This document shows positions 34,201-46,230 of a DNA stretch of 64,000 bases, piece after piece (positions within the stretch are counted from its first letter, which is position 1; each line of letters opens with the position of its first letter). A program made the translations under genes and the position numbers. Source of the stretch: a virus. The stretch spans positions 1 through 64,000 of IMG/VR virus record IMGVR_UViG_3300027741_000021. One strand, 5' to 3'. The notes beneath the pieces were generated by a model that was not told where the DNA came from, ran no database searches, and worked only from the letters and a program-made list of their open reading frames with translations.

Positions 34201-37200
34201 GCAGAAAATTTAGTCAACCTCACTGGCATTGTGAATGGTGCCAATAACACAAGAGACCTGGGCAATATTGTTCCTTACGGTTTGAGCATTTTGCAACAAA
34301 GCTCACCTATGACGCTGGCTGGGTACTTTTTACGCAAACCTGATTACGATATCTTCGCATCGTTGGCTTTCAATTCTAGAGAATACGAAAAATTCAAAGC
34401 TCAGTTCTTGAACACAGCAATTCAGGGTGACTACACAAATATGTCAGTGGCAGAAATACTGAATGCAGTATTTTCTGAAATCAACACAGGTCGTACCAGT
34501 TCAAATCCATTCTATTGGTCAGACATGTTGCCTACGGGTACCGTGTACACACAGCTTCAAACTACTATAACACCAATCACCGGAAGAGTATTTGACCTCA
34601 CACAAGTGTACAATTACACGTCTGCCAATTATCAAGCATTGCTGGTGTACATCAACAATCGACTGCTAACTAGAAATGTAGAATACATTGTCAGTGTTGA
34701 TGCACCGGTGATTGTTATTGACGAATTAGTACCATTGGCAGTGGGTGATGTAGTGACCATTCAAGAGTACGAAGCTACTTTTGGTAGCTATGTTCCTAAT
34801 ACTCCTACCAAATTGGGATTGTATCCAGCGTATGTTCCTGAAATATTTCTAGATGAAACTTATGTAACACCCACATTTGTCATTCGCGGGCATGATGGAT
34901 CTATCACTAGGGCATTCAGCGATTTCCGTGATCAGTTGTTGTTGGAGTTTGAAACAAGGATTTACAACAACTTGAAACTGGATGGCAATCCTGTGCCATT
35001 GACTGCTGCAGAAGTTATTCCAGGACAATTTCGCACCACTGGTTACAGTCTGGTAGAGATACAAAATATTCTAAATCAAGACTTTTTGACTTGGGTAGGA
35101 TGGAATAAACTTGATTACAAAACACAAGATTACATTGCAACCAACGAATTTACTTGGAATTACAGCACAGCATCAAACAAACTCACACGTGATCCATTGC
35201 TGATTGGCGCCTGGCGCGGCATCTATAATTACTTCTACGATACTATCTATCCTGATACCCGGCCCTGGGAGTTGCTGGGATTCAGTGAACGCCCAATTTG
35301 GTGGCAAAATCAATATGGCCCAGCACCTTATACTTCGGGTAACTTGGTGTTATGGGGCGACCTGGCAGCAGGCCTGGTAAGAGATCCAGTTGCTCCTTAT
35401 ATTCGTGCAGCATATGTTCGCCCTGAACTACTGCAAGTGATTCCAGTTGACAGCGAAGGCCAATTATTGAGTCCACAACAAGTGGTAGTAGGTAACTTCA
35501 ACACAGCTGATTTCCGCAAGAGCTGGGTGGCTGGCGACGACGGTCCTGTAGAAAATGCCTGGCGCACTTCGAGCGCATATCCATTTGCTATCATGAGATT
35601 GTTGGCATTGACTCGCCCGGCTGAATTTTTCTCATTGTTTGCTGACAGAGATCTGTACAAGTTTGACACTGATTACAATCAGTATCTGTACAATAATCGT
35701 TATAGATTAGATGCCAATGGAGTGGAAGTGTATGGCAACGGTACCAGCAAAGCCAGTTACATTGATTGGATAGTAGATTTTAACCGAGTGAGTGGTATCA
35801 ACTCAACTGATGCACTTACAGCTGATCTCAAAAATCTTGACGTGAGATTGTGTTATAGAATGGCATCATTTAGCGGAAAAAATCTGCTAGAGCTCTATAC
35901 TGAAAAATCTAGCCCTAACAGTTCAAATTCTAGCTTGTTGTTACCAGACGACAGCTACAATCTGTTGTTTTACAAAAATGTACCATTTGACCAACTCACC
36001 TACTCTAGTGTGATTGTGCAAAGCACTACCAACGGCTGGGCTGTGTATGGTTACAATATGAGCCAACCATATTTTAACATTCTACAAAGCAAGATCAACG
36101 GCAATTTAGGTACCATATCAGCTGGCAGTAGCACAGTTCGTGTTCCGGTAGCATATACCAATAATGTAGTGCAGATTCCATATGGGTATGTGTTTACTAA
36201 TCAAACATTAGTAGCTGATTTCTTATTGAGTTATGGAGCACTATTACAACGCCAAGGCCTTGTGTTCAACACAGTAGAAAATGGATATGTGTTAGACTGG
36301 AATCAAATGGTCAGTGAATTCTTGTACTGGAGCAATCAAGGATGGGATACTGGTAGTATTATTAATTTGAACCCAGGTGCAAGCAAATTGATTGTAGAAC
36401 GTGTTGGTGCAATTGTTGATAGCATTGCAGTACAAACCACAGAAAACATGGTGTTGAATGCTGACCGTACACCATTCAACGCTAGAGATTTGGTAATTGA
36501 AAGACTGGATAATACTTTTACTATTACCAGTTTGACCACTGAGACTATCAACTTCCTCAACATCAAGTTCACCAGTTATGAAAACATGATTGTGTTGGAC
36601 AATACCAGTATCTTTGCCGACTTGATCTATAATCCCATAACTGCTGCAAGACAAAGCCGTATTAGACTGGTAGGATGGACTACCACGGAATGGAACGGTC
36701 AATTAAATGCTCAAGGGTTCATCTTGAATCAAGATGATGTTAAACCATGGAATCCATTGAAAAAATATGCTCGTGGTGAAATTGTAAAATGGAAAAATAC
36801 TTATTACAGTGCTCTTGACATAGTACAGCCATCTGCAGAGTTTGATATCAACAACTGGAGAGTGTCTAACTATACATTAATCCAACAAGGATTATTGCCT
36901 AATTTGGCCAACAAAAGCAATCAACTGGCCAACAGTTACAATATCTACACTGCCAATCTTGAACTCAATCAAGATTTATTCTCATATGCGTTGATTGGAT
37001 GGAAACCTCGACAGTACATGGTGAATCTAGAATTAGATAGTACCAGCCAAGTTAGCTTATATCAACAATTTTTAGGTACCAAAGGCACACTACGTGCTGC
37101 TGACATATTTTCGTTTGCTGACATAGGGCATGGACCTACACAGTATCAGATCTATGAAAACTGGGCCATCCTTCGCGGAGTATACGGTGCCAACGCCAAT

Positions 37201-40200
37201 CGCAGTTTCTATGAACTGCAACTCAACGAATCGTTGCTTACTGCCAACCCAAGCACTATCCAAGTTGTGTTGCCCAATGAATCTAGTTTGGCTGAACAAA
37301 CAGTTTTGCTGAGTAACCTATGGAAAACCAGCTATAAAATAACCAGTCCGAACATATTAACCACAGTAACATTGCCTATAGAAGATTCGGCATTGCCCAG
37401 TGCCGGCTATGTGAATTTTAATGATGTTGATATCACGGTATTTGATATTGCAAACACCGCAGAACTAAATGCCAACATTGACAATATCAACGTAGGAACT
37501 GATATATGGGTAGCACGGATCAATAGCTACGACTGGGGAATTTTTAGAACCAGCCAACTTCCGGGATATCTCAGTACAGTTACTACAAATCTTGATGGTA
37601 CTAGTGTGTTTACCTTTACTCAACCTCACGGCATTACCACTGCTGGGCGCTTGTTTATAATTCGATTCTTCTCAGACGAAGTCAATGGAGTATATGAAGT
37701 AGTACGTGTGCCAAGTATCAATCAACTGGTTGCTGCATTTAGTTTTGTTAACCCCAGTCAAATCACTGCCTCTGGCAGCGGCATTGGTTTTGTATTGCAA
37801 ACTCAGCGGGTAAAACAAGCTAGTGATGTAATCGCATTGCCATATGCCAACAGTTTGATTCCAGGCAACAAGGTATGGGTAGATAACAATGGATCGGGGC
37901 TATGGCAAGTGTTGGAAAAACAATTGGTTTTCACATCCACTTCTGAAATAAAAGCTGCTGTACCTCAAACAAATAGTCAATATGGTCAAAGCCTGGCACA
38001 GAGCAAGGATAATATCTATGTAATTGTTGGTAGTCCAGCATACAATTCAGGTAGCGGTGCTGCATACACTTACATACGAACAGCAGTTAATCCGTTGGTA
38101 GAAAATTCTGTGCTTGAGCTTGGCGCAGAAAACACTGTTGGATACGGACATGCTGTAAGCATTGGTGACCAAACTTGGCAAGTGATAGGTGCCCCGGCCA
38201 GCAATAACAATCTAGGTTATGCTGCCACAGTTTATAGAATTCCCGACACCAGCACCTTTATAACTTCAAGTGTACTTACAGTACCTATTGTGACTGATCT
38301 AGTACGTCCAGCTGAGTTTGGTTACAGTGTAGCAATCAGCCAAGATGAGCATTGGATGTATATTGGTGCTCCTGGCATCAACAAAGTATTTGCATACGGA
38401 TTGGTAGAAGTTCAGACTCAAACTAAAAAATACATAACTGACGGCACTACTTCTATTTTTAATTACAGCAATTACATTGTGATTGATTCGCAGTATTCTG
38501 ATCAGCTCAATGTGGTACTGAATAATGAAAATCTAACACAAGGATTTGATTATACGTTAACAGCTACCAGTGTGGTGTTTAACTCAACGCCACCAAGTGA
38601 TTTGGTACTACAAATCACTCGTCAAACTTCTGTAACATACACTGGTGATGGATCAACACACATATTCTCACTGAACGAATATTTGTACACCGCAACCAAC
38701 ATCTACAGTTTTGTTGTTTCTATCAATGGAGTATTACAACGTCCAAATATTGATTACGAATTCAATGCAGACTACAGTACCACTGGTAGAGATTTAATAT
38801 TCTTTATACCGCCTGCTGCCAATGCATCAGTCACAGTATCCACCAACAGCTACTACACATTCGTTGATGCGTTGGAGTTCACTATTGAATTCACAGCGTC
38901 AATTGCTGGTAACATACTCACAGTGACTGATGTACCTGTTGGGTTTCAATCTCTTGCGATTGGCATGGTTCTCAGTGGCACCAATGTTGCACAAGGTACA
39001 CGTATCACAGCCCTGCTTACCGGAACTGGCGGCACAGGTACATATATTGTGTCACCGGGACAGACCACTGCATCTACTACAATCACAGCCAGATTGGCCG
39101 ATGACAGTAGATTTGGTCAAAGTGTTGCATGTACCATTGACGGCACACAGATTCTGATTGGTGCACCAAACACCAATGCTGATAATGTTGCGGATGCTGG
39201 TACAGTTTACGCATATGATCGTTCAGTGCAAAATTTTGTAGTAACCAATACTGCACAAACATCTTACACTGTGGATGGTGGTGTATTGGTTGCACCCACT
39301 TTTGTAAATTTAAACAACACCTTCTTGGTCAACACCGAAGATAACATAGGCGGAACATTCTCTGTGAGCGGTGCCACAGTCACGGTGACAGCTTCACTGG
39401 CAGTAGGCGATGTGTTGCAAATACAACCAAACACATTTAGTCTATTGCAGATCTTGAATGCCAACTCGCCAGGTGTGAGTGCTAACTTTGGTGGTAGTGT
39501 GGACGTGTGTAGATATAGTTGCAGTGTGTACACTGGCGCACCAAGCGATAGTTCTGTGTTGGCCAACGCTGGATCAGTACAACGCAATGTAAATCAAAGT
39601 CGCTTGTATGGCACCACTACTAGTTTTAACGTCAATCCTGTATTGACTCCTGGGCAAAGTCTCAGAATCAACAATCAAGAATTTGTATTTGCAGATCCTG
39701 ATCAGTGGAACAGCAATGTGAGTTGGCCTATCAACAGCGTGGTTCAGGATAGTGGAATGATATATCAGTCCATTCGACCTGTGCCTGTGGGCATAACACT
39801 CAATAATGCGTACTATTGGAAACAAAGCAATTGGATGACTGCGTTGGTTGATAGTATCAACGCATCGGGCATTGCTAACGTGATAGCTAGTACCGGTGCT
39901 CTTGGCACAACATCATTTGGATTGCTAACATTAAGTGTGAAGAATGTGTTGGCTGCTGACCCTACCAATCGTCTTACTGTATTGCCAGGCCTGATTGGCA
40001 ACATGTTCTATGTACTTGGATTCAACACCTATGCTTACACACAAACTATTACCAGCCCGTTGCCGTCAATCAACGCCAATTTTGGCTCAGCACTGAATAT
40101 TGATACGTCGGCTACTACATTAACTGTGGGAGTACCTGGTGGAAACTTGTATCGTCCCAACACATTTGATCAGGGTACCACATATTTTGACGGCCGTACT

Positions 40201-43200
40201 ACCACATTCAATGGACCATTGTATCAGACTGGAGTGGTTTACACATACGATTATCTGCGTAGTGCATCTGACTCTGTTAGAGATCCGGGCAAGTTTGCAT
40301 TTGGACAACAAATATATGATCAACGTGTGAGAGAACTAGATCAGTTTGGTACTGCAATAGATTACACCAATGGTGTACTGATGATAGGCAGTCCAGGTAG
40401 TGATGTGGATGACAGCACTCACAGTGAACTGAATTATGGGCGTGTGGCAGTATTTAAAAATGACACACTTACACCAGCGTGGGTAGTAATACACGAACAA
40501 CTGCCTGTGGTCAACATCAACTTGATCAATTCGGTCTACAGTTACAATGCCAACACAGGTGCTAAAACTACATTCTTTGATTTTATTGATCCACTACAAG
40601 GAAAAATACTAGGAGCCGCTGCTGAAAATATTGATTATACCAGTGTGGTAGATCCTGCTGCATATAATGTAGGTCCAGTAAACAACTATGGTAGGATCTG
40701 GGACGAAGTACATGTAGGTGAAATTTGGTGGGATACCAACAGTGTGAGATTTATTGATCCTAACCAAGACAATATCACTTATGCAGCTCGACGGTGGGCA
40801 CAAATATTTCCAGGATCAACTGTTGATGTGTATCAATGGGTCAGTAGTACAGTACCGCCAGCTGGGTACACCGGACCGGGTACACCACGAGATATTTTCA
40901 GTTACAATGCAACCAATGGAATAAACTCTGATGGAATTTTTACCACCACTTATTATTTCTGGGTACAAGGGATTACCACAATCAATACCACAGCTGGCAA
41001 AACTCTCAGTATCGCTGGTATTTCTAGATATATTGCAGATCCACGCAGTTCGGGCATTCCTTATGTGGCATTTTTGAACGCCAGTGCAACCGGTATTTAC
41101 AATGCATTGAATGATATTTCCGCACAAGATACCATCCTCAGCATTGAGTTTGATCAAGAATTGACCAGTAACAATGTTCACACACAATACAGTTTGATTC
41201 CTCAAGATCGGGCCGACGGATTCCTTCCTGACAATCTATATCTTAAATTTATAGATAGTCTTTGCGGAGTCAACTCAACTGGTGCAGCAGTACCGGATAT
41301 TACTCTAAGCCCTGCTAATCGTTACGGAGTACAATTCCGTCCACGACAAAGCATGTTTGAAGATAGATTCCTGGCATTAAAGAACTATTTTGGCCGAGTG
41401 AACTCAGTATTGGCACAGTATCCAATTACAGAAATTCGCAGTTTTGCATTGTTAAACAGCAGAGAACCTGAGCCACCGGCAGGAACAGGAGCCTGGAACA
41501 AACGAGTGGCCAACCTTGAAGAGTTGAGTTATCAGGATCTTGCACAGATTCCAGTCGGCTATTTGTATCTTGTGGTAAGCGATTCTAATCAGAACGGTCT
41601 GTGGACTATCTATCAAGTCACCGCAACAAAAACATTTGCCACATTGGATCTAGTACGAGTGCAAAATTACGATACTCGTCGATACTGGAATTATATCAAC
41701 TGGTATCTACCAGGTTATAATCCCAGCAAATTAGTTATTGCCACAGTGGGTGTATACAGCGACCTAAGTAAGTTGAGTTTGTATCAAGCACCAGTGGGTT
41801 CTAGTGTGCGAGTCACTGCTAATTCACAAAACAAGTGGGAAATATATCTGCGTGTGGCCACTGACAAATGGGATCGTGTGGCCTTACAAGACGGTACCAT
41901 AAAAATCTCTGCCAAATTATGGGATTATCAATTGGGCCGCTTTGGATTTGATGTGGAAGTTTTTGATGCACAATACTTTGATCAAGAGCCTGTGATTGAA
42001 ACACGACGTATTATTCAAGCAATCAATCAAGAACTGTTAGTTGATGAATTGTTGATTGATCGCAATCGTGCATTGATCTTGATGTTTAATTTTGCACTCA
42101 GCGAGTTCGAAGCCCCTGACTGGTTGTCAAAGACTTCATTGATTGACGTGGATCATACCATTCGTGAATTGATTGCATTCCAAACATATCGTCGAGACAA
42201 TCAAGATTTTGTGTTGGACTATATTCAAGAAGTCAAACCGTATCATGTGCAAATACGTGAATTCAACTTGATCTACAACGGATTAGATGATTATCAAGGA
42301 TCAATTGCTGACTTTGATGTTCCGGCATATTACGATACCGATATAATTCCCAATCAGTTTGTGAGTCCTATACTGACTCCGTACACTGTGAGCACAGCAG
42401 TTGGTACCGGTACTCCAGACGATGCCAGCGACGCTGCATCAGACAGTTTAATATGGCAAACACAGCCTTGGAATTTCTGGTATCAAAATTACACTCTAGC
42501 TGTGGTGGGCGCTTCTGTAGCAGCAGCCGGGTCAGGATACACTGTTCCTCCAGCAGCAATAGTCACAGGTGATTGTGTTACCCCTGCTGAATTGACAGTG
42601 ACAATCAATAGTCTTGGAAAATTAACCGGAGTTGTAGTAAACAATCCAGGAGTAGGGTATACCACAACAGCATTGATTACTCTTAGCGGCGGAAATGGCA
42701 CTGGCGGGCAGTTGGTGGCCATAATGGCTGGTCCGGGCACCGGAGAAAATCAAAATCCAACACTGGCAACCTACGGTGATACACAGTATTATAATCTAGT
42801 ACGCAGTTTCAATATCACAATGAAATATGATAGGTATCAATATGTATCAACCATTGTAGATTGGGAGCCCAATGTAAACTATGACAACGGCACCCAAGTA
42901 CGCTATGATAATCGTGTGTGGACTGCAAATAGTTCAGATTCAACTGGAGTTGACACTGCTACATTCGATCCTGCCAACTGGTTGTTGGTAAATGCTGCCA
43001 CACTAAGTGGTGTAGACCGTACCATGGGATTATATGTGCCCACAGTAAACGAGCCTGGGTTAGATCTAGGCTTGTTAATTGATGGTATAACTTACCCAGG
43101 TGTGCAAGTATCTGCACCAACTTTTGGACAGAACACCGGCTTTGATATAGGCAATTTTGATGTAAACCCATTTGACAACATTGCATATGGTCCAGAAGGA

Positions 43201-45411
43201 CTGCCTACATATGATCCAGGTATCCTAGATGCCATTTACGAAAGCAGATTCTTGGACACCTATTTGGGCACACGCCCTACGGATATCAATGTCAACGGAG
43301 GCGAGTTTGTTGGCCCTTACGAAAGTCACGCACCTGAAGAACTAGTACCTGGATCAGAATTTGATACCTTAGACTTCCGTGTGTACACTCGTCCAGGATC
43401 AGACTGGGACAACAACGGCCATGGATTTGCTTGGAAGATTACAAAATGGGTCTACAACAGCACCACAGCCGCTACACAGAGTTTTGACAACATTATTACT
43501 GCTCCTGTACAAGTGCGTGTGACCAATCAAACACAAGGTCGTGATCTTGTGCAAGACGTAGCATACACTATCAATTGGGTCTCTAATATTGTGACCATTG
43601 TGCCCAGCGTCAGCGCACCACCAGCAGCCAACGGGGACACATTGGTTATTTCAGTGTTTGGTATTGGTGGCGGCAATCAACTGTACAAAAACGTATTCAA
43701 TGGTGCCAATGTTGGTAACTTCTTGAATATTCCAGTTGCTAATGCTGAAATATTTGACATGGCTATCTTTGTTAATGGCACACTAATAACCAACTATACA
43801 TATAGTGCAGGTATCGATCGTAGCACAGACATCTTGTTTGATGACACATACACATCAACTGATGAAATCAACATAACAGCCATTGGGGATACTGACGGAT
43901 CGTTGCCTTACACTTGGTCTACTCCGCAGACACAATACTTTAACAGTTTGGGTCAGTTGGATTATCAGCTGGACAATTCTATGTCAGGCACCAACATTCC
44001 TAACTTGATAGTAGAAGTCAACGGCATTCGTGCAAGACCGCCCGAGGGTGCATTTTACATTGCAGATGGCAGTTCAGGATATGCATTGCCCAATCGCGGA
44101 GGATACAGTCTGGCACTGGTAAGTGACAACGATGTACTGGTATATGTAGACAATCAAAAATTAAATTTAGGGACTGATTACATTGTAGAACCTTACACAG
44201 GCAATGACACCAGATATGTAGATTTTACCACAGCGCCACCAGTGGCATCTGAAGTATTGATCAGTGTTATTACCCGAGCTGACTATGTGATATACGACGA
44301 TGGCAGTAGCATAGACAATTATCAATTGGTATTCCGTACCACCGGTGGATTCTATCCTCAATACGGCGATGTGGTATCGGTCACAAGCTGGAATAATACT
44401 GCACAGCAAAGTATAGTGACTCTACTATGGCAAGGTCCTGTAACAGAAGGTGCAGTTGTTAACGAGCCATTTGACAGCACAGTATTTGATGCAGGTGATG
44501 TATCCAACGATCCCGGCAGCTTTGATTACACCGAAGGAGTTCAAGTTGTTGTGAATGATTTCCAACTGGGTAGAATTGTCACGGATCCAACCAGAATGTG
44601 GGTTACCAAGAACGGCAGTCGTATTTTCTACGGTGATGATTATTTGATCTCTGGTGAAGAATTGATAGTGCATGGTGGACCAATCGGCACAACCACAGTT
44701 ATTGTAGCCGAGTTGTTTACTGATTCAGTGGTACCCGAAGCAATGGAATTTAGAATCTTTCAAGACATGCGAGGTGTGCAAGCTACCTACAGAATCACAC
44801 CAGATACCACAACCACACTAACACAAAAATTGTACAAAGATGAGGACACTATCTATGTTGCCAATGCTGGTGCACTAACACAACCTGATTTGCAAGCAAA
44901 CATCTGGGGTGTTATCACTATCAACGGTGAACGCATTATGTATCGTGAGCTTGACACCAACAACAACACAGTCAGCAGTTTGTTGCGTGGCACAGCAGGT
45001 ACCGCAGCGGCCGAGCATGAAGTAGATTCCATAGTGTACAACACAGGTAGAGGTAATTTGGCACCAGCTGAATATCAAGATCATGTGGTTTATACCAATA
45101 CTCTAGCTGATGGAAGTACCACAATATTCTCTGCACCAAATATTGATTTGAGTGCATTGACCGTGAGTTTTGCCGAACAAGCTATCTTGGTATATGTGGC
45201 TGGAATACGGGTGTACACTGGATACACTGTGGATTCTGTGGCACCTGCCACTGTGACATTTGACACAGCACCCACTGCTGGATATGAAGTTTCCATCCTG
45301 GTGCGTCAAGGATTTGGGTGGTATCAACCAGCAAACGGTGAACCGTCAGATGGTAGAGCATTGCAAATTACCCAAACTGACGCCGCAAGGTTCTTCCGAG
45401 AACAAAATTAA
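31237..45411 (+). CDS. Giant baseplate/virion structural protein (4,724 residues), gp7 position
   Basis: The start [22 protein letters not shown] and the one-base overlap with gp6 place it where T4 has gp7 (1,032 residues), but it is over four times longer. It is rich in Asn, Thr, Ile, Tyr and Val with many beta-strand segments and no signal peptide. Residues about 2245-3075 contain seven FG-GAP-like blades (YGQSLAQ...[18 protein letters not shown] and equivalents), as in an integrin-type beta-propeller, with insertions between blades 3 and 4. A roughly 60-residue module with [15 protein letters not shown] occurs twice. The C-terminal 2 kb has a chain of NGxRxY-type beta domains. It probably forms an enlarged wedge arm or peripheral fibre network. 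No frameshift is seen. Confidence 0.75.
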   Translation: MATTKSVDFLPPIFQTSTNKQFLSATLDQLIQEPEFKKTQGFVGRHVGPGVNPNDYYVIEPTASRSNYQLEPGVISLVPDTNTIQDAVTYPGITDAIGRQGGFTNNSSRLYTSDYYTWDPFINFDKFTNYSQYYWLPGGPISVGVSGSTIPTTATYDVTRATTYYEFSSIKGKNPVITLVRGGTYEFAVNQAPNAFWIQAEPGVSGRLPYAPNISSRTVLGVTNNGEDSGTVTFSVPYKTAQQFYYNLALAPTIPTAGQVDLVTNIDYNQINGSLVSTFFANYPSGIDGITNLQNRTVIFDNTTAPTNVYQIQYIGTGLGQTIQLIPVLSVPALNKFTIMFGTEYSTTQWYLNASGYFEQIPLLTAVQDLLWYQDGTNPEIFGQIRLVDQTQSVTIDVITDILGKKNYTSPNGVVFTNNLKITFEGEVFPTSYQAQTYYVAGVGTAIQLLLETDYVTPEIVRTATTPWDFVPWDSGNWDGTLNQPLDPDYITIALDSADLNAWTRSNRWFHIDVINAAAAYNNTNVVLDNVFRAKRPIIEFRGGTRLYNMGTQAKDPVNIIDLAQTDALSNVNGATEYYVDGYQLQQGSRVIFAQDDDFNVRNKIYVVNFISPASVPLPDSSLVDQPIIDLVPADDALSLIDQCVVCLSGNTLQGVTFYYDGVQWIRAQQKTVVNQNPMFDVYDQAGYSLGNRVMYPSSTFSTNKNNLGTVTGGSPLFSYAIGPGTVADTVLGFPLKYLSLNNIGDIVFDNNLYADTFIYVKDNVQQTENISIGHVRQYENRTVYVKELGWQKAAVKSQIYQQFNFTYSTTPITASISGTTLTVTQVPATGSLLIGQSLAGKGVIPGTQITGLLTGTGGTGTYIVSPSQTVLSEIITATTPLILDVAAVPTGLVPSVKVYATSVSQNYSSSFQDPGNYTVTTTDDTTIIRFNPTTKIVLGDIVEVLVLSNQVSAAGFYQVPINLENNPLNGNNPYFTLGTIRTHYDTIAENLVNLTGIVNGANNTRDLGNIVPYGLSILQQSSPMTLAGYFLRKPDYDIFASLAFNSREYEKFKAQFLNTAIQGDYTNMSVAEILNAVFSEINTGRTSSNPFYWSDMLPTGTVYTQLQTTITPITGRVFDLTQVYNYTSANYQALLVYINNRLLTRNVEYIVSVDAPVIVIDELVPLAVGDVVTIQEYEATFGSYVPNTPTKLGLYPAYVPEIFLDETYVTPTFVIRGHDGSITRAFSDFRDQLLLEFETRIYNNLKLDGNPVPLTAAEVIPGQFRTTGYSLVEIQNILNQDFLTWVGWNKLDYKTQDYIATNEFTWNYSTASNKLTRDPLLIGAWRGIYNYFYDTIYPDTRPWELLGFSERPIWWQNQYGPAPYTSGNLVLWGDLAAGLVRDPVAPYIRAAYVRPELLQVIPVDSEGQLLSPQQVVVGNFNTADFRKSWVAGDDGPVENAWRTSSAYPFAIMRLLALTRPAEFFSLFADRDLYKFDTDYNQYLYNNRYRLDANGVEVYGNGTSKASYIDWIVDFNRVSGINSTDALTADLKNLDVRLCYRMASFSGKNLLELYTEKSSPNSSNSSLLLPDDSYNLLFYKNVPFDQLTYSSVIVQSTTNGWAVYGYNMSQPYFNILQSKINGNLGTISAGSSTVRVPVAYTNNVVQIPYGYVFTNQTLVADFLLSYGALLQRQGLVFNTVENGYVLDWNQMVSEFLYWSNQGWDTGSIINLNPGASKLIVERVGAIVDSIAVQTTENMVLNADRTPFNARDLVIERLDNTFTITSLTTETINFLNIKFTSYENMIVLDNTSIFADLIYNPITAARQSRIRLVGWTTTEWNGQLNAQGFILNQDDVKPWNPLKKYARGEIVKWKNTYYSALDIVQPSAEFDINNWRVSNYTLIQQGLLPNLANKSNQLANSYNIYTANLELNQDLFSYALIGWKPRQYMVNLELDSTSQVSLYQQFLGTKGTLRAADIFSFADIGHGPTQYQIYENWAILRGVYGANANRSFYELQLNESLLTANPSTIQVVLPNESSLAEQTVLLSNLWKTSYKITSPNILTTVTLPIEDSALPSAGYVNFNDVDITVFDIANTAELNANIDNINVGTDIWVARINSYDWGIFRTSQLPGYLSTVTTNLDGTSVFTFTQPHGITTAGRLFIIRFFSDEVNGVYEVVRVPSINQLVAAFSFVNPSQITASGSGIGFVLQTQRVKQASDVIALPYANSLIPGNKVWVDNNGSGLWQVLEKQLVFTSTSEIKAAVPQTNSQYGQSLAQSKDNIYVIVGSPAYNSGSGAAYTYIRTAVNPLVENSVLELGAENTVGYGHAVSIGDQTWQVIGAPASNNNLGYAATVYRIPDTSTFITSSVLTVPIVTDLVRPAEFGYSVAISQDEHWMYIGAPGINKVFAYGLVEVQTQTKKYITDGTTSIFNYSNYIVIDSQYSDQLNVVLNNENLTQGFDYTLTATSVVFNSTPPSDLVLQITRQTSVTYTGDGSTHIFSLNEYLYTATNIYSFVVSINGVLQRPNIDYEFNADYSTTGRDLIFFIPPAANASVTVSTNSYYTFVDALEFTIEFTASIAGNILTVTDVPVGFQSLAIGMVLSGTNVAQGTRITALLTGTGGTGTYIVSPGQTTASTTITARLADDSRFGQSVACTIDGTQILIGAPNTNADNVADAGTVYAYDRSVQNFVVTNTAQTSYTVDGGVLVAPTFVNLNNTFLVNTEDNIGGTFSVSGATVTVTASLAVGDVLQIQPNTFSLLQILNANSPGVSANFGGSVDVCRYSCSVYTGAPSDSSVLANAGSVQRNVNQSRLYGTTTSFNVNPVLTPGQSLRINNQEFVFADPDQWNSNVSWPINSVVQDSGMIYQSIRPVPVGITLNNAYYWKQSNWMTALVDSINASGIANVIASTGALGTTSFGLLTLSVKNVLAADPTNRLTVLPGLIGNMFYVLGFNTYAYTQTITSPLPSINANFGSALNIDTSATTLTVGVPGGNLYRPNTFDQGTTYFDGRTTTFNGPLYQTGVVYTYDYLRSASDSVRDPGKFAFGQQIYDQRVRELDQFGTAIDYTNGVLMIGSPGSDVDDSTHSELNYGRVAVFKNDTLTPAWVVIHEQLPVVNINLINSVYSYNANTGAKTTFFDFIDPLQGKILGAAAENIDYTSVVDPAAYNVGPVNNYGRIWDEVHVGEIWWDTNSVRFIDPNQDNITYAARRWAQIFPGSTVDVYQWVSSTVPPAGYTGPGTPRDIFSYNATNGINSDGIFTTTYYFWVQGITTINTTAGKTLSIAGISRYIADPRSSGIPYVAFLNASATGIYNALNDISAQDTILSIEFDQELTSNNVHTQYSLIPQDRADGFLPDNLYLKFIDSLCGVNSTGAAVPDITLSPANRYGVQFRPRQSMFEDRFLALKNYFGRVNSVLAQYPITEIRSFALLNSREPEPPAGTGAWNKRVANLEELSYQDLAQIPVGYLYLVVSDSNQNGLWTIYQVTATKTFATLDLVRVQNYDTRRYWNYINWYLPGYNPSKLVIATVGVYSDLSKLSLYQAPVGSSVRVTANSQNKWEIYLRVATDKWDRVALQDGTIKISAKLWDYQLGRFGFDVEVFDAQYFDQEPVIETRRIIQAINQELLVDELLIDRNRALILMFNFALSEFEAPDWLSKTSLIDVDHTIRELIAFQTYRRDNQDFVLDYIQEVKPYHVQIREFNLIYNGLDDYQGSIADFDVPAYYDTDIIPNQFVSPILTPYTVSTAVGTGTPDDASDAASDSLIWQTQPWNFWYQNYTLAVVGASVAAAGSGYTVPPAAIVTGDCVTPAELTVTINSLGKLTGVVVNNPGVGYTTTALITLSGGNGTGGQLVAIMAGPGTGENQNPTLATYGDTQYYNLVRSFNITMKYDRYQYVSTIVDWEPNVNYDNGTQVRYDNRVWTANSSDSTGVDTATFDPANWLLVNAATLSGVDRTMGLYVPTVNEPGLDLGLLIDGITYPGVQVSAPTFGQNTGFDIGNFDVNPFDNIAYGPEGLPTYDPGILDAIYESRFLDTYLGTRPTDINVNGGEFVGPYESHAPEELVPGSEFDTLDFRVYTRPGSDWDNNGHGFAWKITKWVYNSTTAATQSFDNIITAPVQVRVTNQTQGRDLVQDVAYTINWVSNIVTIVPSVSAPPAANGDTLVISVFGIGGGNQLYKNVFNGANVGNFLNIPVANAEIFDMAIFVNGTLITNYTYSAGIDRSTDILFDDTYTSTDEINITAIGDTDGSLPYTWSTPQTQYFNSLGQLDYQLDNSMSGTNIPNLIVEVNGIRARPPEGAFYIADGSSGYALPNRGGYSLALVSDNDVLVYVDNQKLNLGTDYIVEPYTGNDTRYVDFTTAPPVASEVLISVITRADYVIYDDGSSIDNYQLVFRTTGGFYPQYGDVVSVTSWNNTAQQSIVTLLWQGPVTEGAVVNEPFDSTVFDAGDVSNDPGSFDYTEGVQVVVNDFQLGRIVTDPTRMWVTKNGSRIFYGDDYLISGEELIVHGGPIGTTTVIVAELFTDSVVPEAMEFRIFQDMRGVQATYRITPDTTTTLTQKLYKDEDTIYVANAGALTQPDLQANIWGVITINGERIMYRELDTNNNTVSSLLRGTAGTAAAEHEVDSIVYNTGRGNLAPAEYQDHVVYTNTLADGSTTIFSAPNIDLSALTVSFAEQAILVYVAGIRVYTGYTVDSVAPATVTFDTAPTAGYEVSILVRQGFGWYQPANGEPSDGRALQITQTDAARFFREQN
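33671..33880 (+). repeat. Internal duplicated module, copy 1
   Basis: Encodes [11 protein letters not shown]...[18 protein letters not shown]; paralogous to 38881-39093 in the same gene. This module type is common in phage tail proteins. Confidence 0.75.
37975..40440 (+). other. Seven-bladed FG-GAP-like propeller region
   Basis: Blades begin near 37981, 38142, 38318, 39110, 39484, 40078 and 40346, each with a YG/FGxS...hhhGAPxxx...GxVYxY pattern. The 700-bp gap between blades 3 and 4 holds two inserted beta domains, including copy 2 of the duplicated module. Confidence 0.65.
38881..39093 (+). repeat. Internal duplicated module, copy 2
   Basis: Encodes [11 protein letters not shown]...[18 protein letters not shown], inserted between propeller blades 3 and 4; paralogous to 33671-33880. 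Confidence 0.75.
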
Positions 45412-45413
45412 GG

Positions 45414-45419
45414 TAAATA
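45414..45419 (+). promoter_or_regulatory. Late promoter box abutting the 48-residue ORF
   Basis: The sequence reads AAGGTAAATA-AATC-ATG. The box ends 4 nt before the start codon. An AAGG 10 nt upstream of the ATG could serve as ribosome site on read-through mRNA from the giant gene. Confidence 0.45.
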
Positions 45420-45423
45420 AATC

Positions 45424-45570
45424 ATGCAGCAAAATCAGCAGATCACTCCACAGACACCCCAACCCACACCAGTAGCTCGCCCAGACGAGCGTGGCGCTAT
45501 TGCAGTTTCAGGATCGTTAAAGATCTCTGACCCTGTGACCAAACAAGTATTTGTGGAGACACGAGCATGA
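45424..45570 (+). CDS. Small protein paralogous to the N-terminus of the next gene
   Basis: A 48-residue ORF too short for most callers. It has a Gln/Pro/Thr-rich start and then GAIAVSGSLKISDPVTKQVFVETRA. This resembles VRIQGFVKIFDPKSGEVFVDKKNA at the start of the next protein, so the two share a short beta motif. Its stop codon overlaps the next ATG (ATGA), so the pair is translationally coupled. It is probably a small virion or baseplate component; function unknown. Confidence 0.65.
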   Translation: MQQNQQITPQTPQPTPVARPDERGAIAVSGSLKISDPVTKQVFVETRA

Positions 45571-46178
45571 TGATACCAGTTCGAATACAAGGCTTTGTGA
45601 AGATTTTTGATCCAAAATCTGGTGAAGTTTTTGTAGACAAGAAGAATGCCATACATTACGAAAACATGAGTATTGCGTTGGCCCAGACTCTAAGCAATAG
45701 AACTCTGGCACAAGGTGGCGGATGGATTTATGCTATGGCATTTGGCAACGGAGGAAGTTCCGTTGATCCCACTGGAGTAATCACATATTTGCCTCCCAAT
45801 ACCACTGGTATCAATGCAGATTTGTACAATGAAACTTTTGCCAAAGTAGTAGATGACAATTCTGCTGCTGATACTGATGTAACTAACAATTACCTGCAGG
45901 TGTTGCACACGTCTGGGCAAGTATATACAGACATTCTAGTTAGTTGTTTGTTGGACTACGGCGAACCACCGGGGCAACAACCTTTTGATAATTCAACCAA
46001 TTTCAATGGTGAATATGTGTTTGATGAGTTGGGACTCAAAGCTGTCAACGGAGATACCACCAATCTTCGCTTGCTCACACATGTAATTTTTCACCCAGTA
46101 CAGAAAAGTCTAAACCGCCAGATACAAATTGATTATACTGTGCGGATTCAGACGTTAACTAACCTAAGCACAGCATAA
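45567..46178 (+). CDS. Virion structural protein, baseplate/tail region
   Basis: The 203-residue protein starts MIPVRIQGFVKIFDPKSGEVFVDKKNAIHYENM in blocks and continues with a beta-rich fold (GGWIYAMAFGNGGSSVDPTG, GEYVFDELGLKA, LLTHVIFHPVQKSLNRQIQIDYTVRI). Such proteins are common after the large baseplate genes in marine T4-like phages. I cannot assign a T4 counterpart (gp8 is one option but not supported). It is coupled to the 48-residue gene upstream. Confidence 0.6.
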   Translation: MMIPVRIQGFVKIFDPKSGEVFVDKKNAIHYENMSIALAQTLSNRTLAQGGGWIYAMAFGNGGSSVDPTGVITYLPPNTTGINADLYNETFAKVVDDNSAADTDVTNNYLQVLHTSGQVYTDILVSCLLDYGEPPGQQPFDNSTNFNGEYVFDELGLKAVNGDTTNLRLLTHVIFHPVQKSLNRQIQIDYTVRIQTLTNLSTA

Positions 46179-46200
46179 ATATGTGTAGATTAACAGGTAA

Positions 46201-46206
46201 TAAATA
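46201..46206 (+). promoter_or_regulatory. Late promoter box before the tail-fibre genes
   Basis: GGTAATAAATACC lies 24 nt before the ATG at 46231, with a CGGAG ribosome site between. A second TAAATA (46176-46181) overlaps the end of the preceding gene. Confidence 0.5.
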
Positions 46207-46230
46207 CCTATAAGATTCGGAGCAAGCAAT

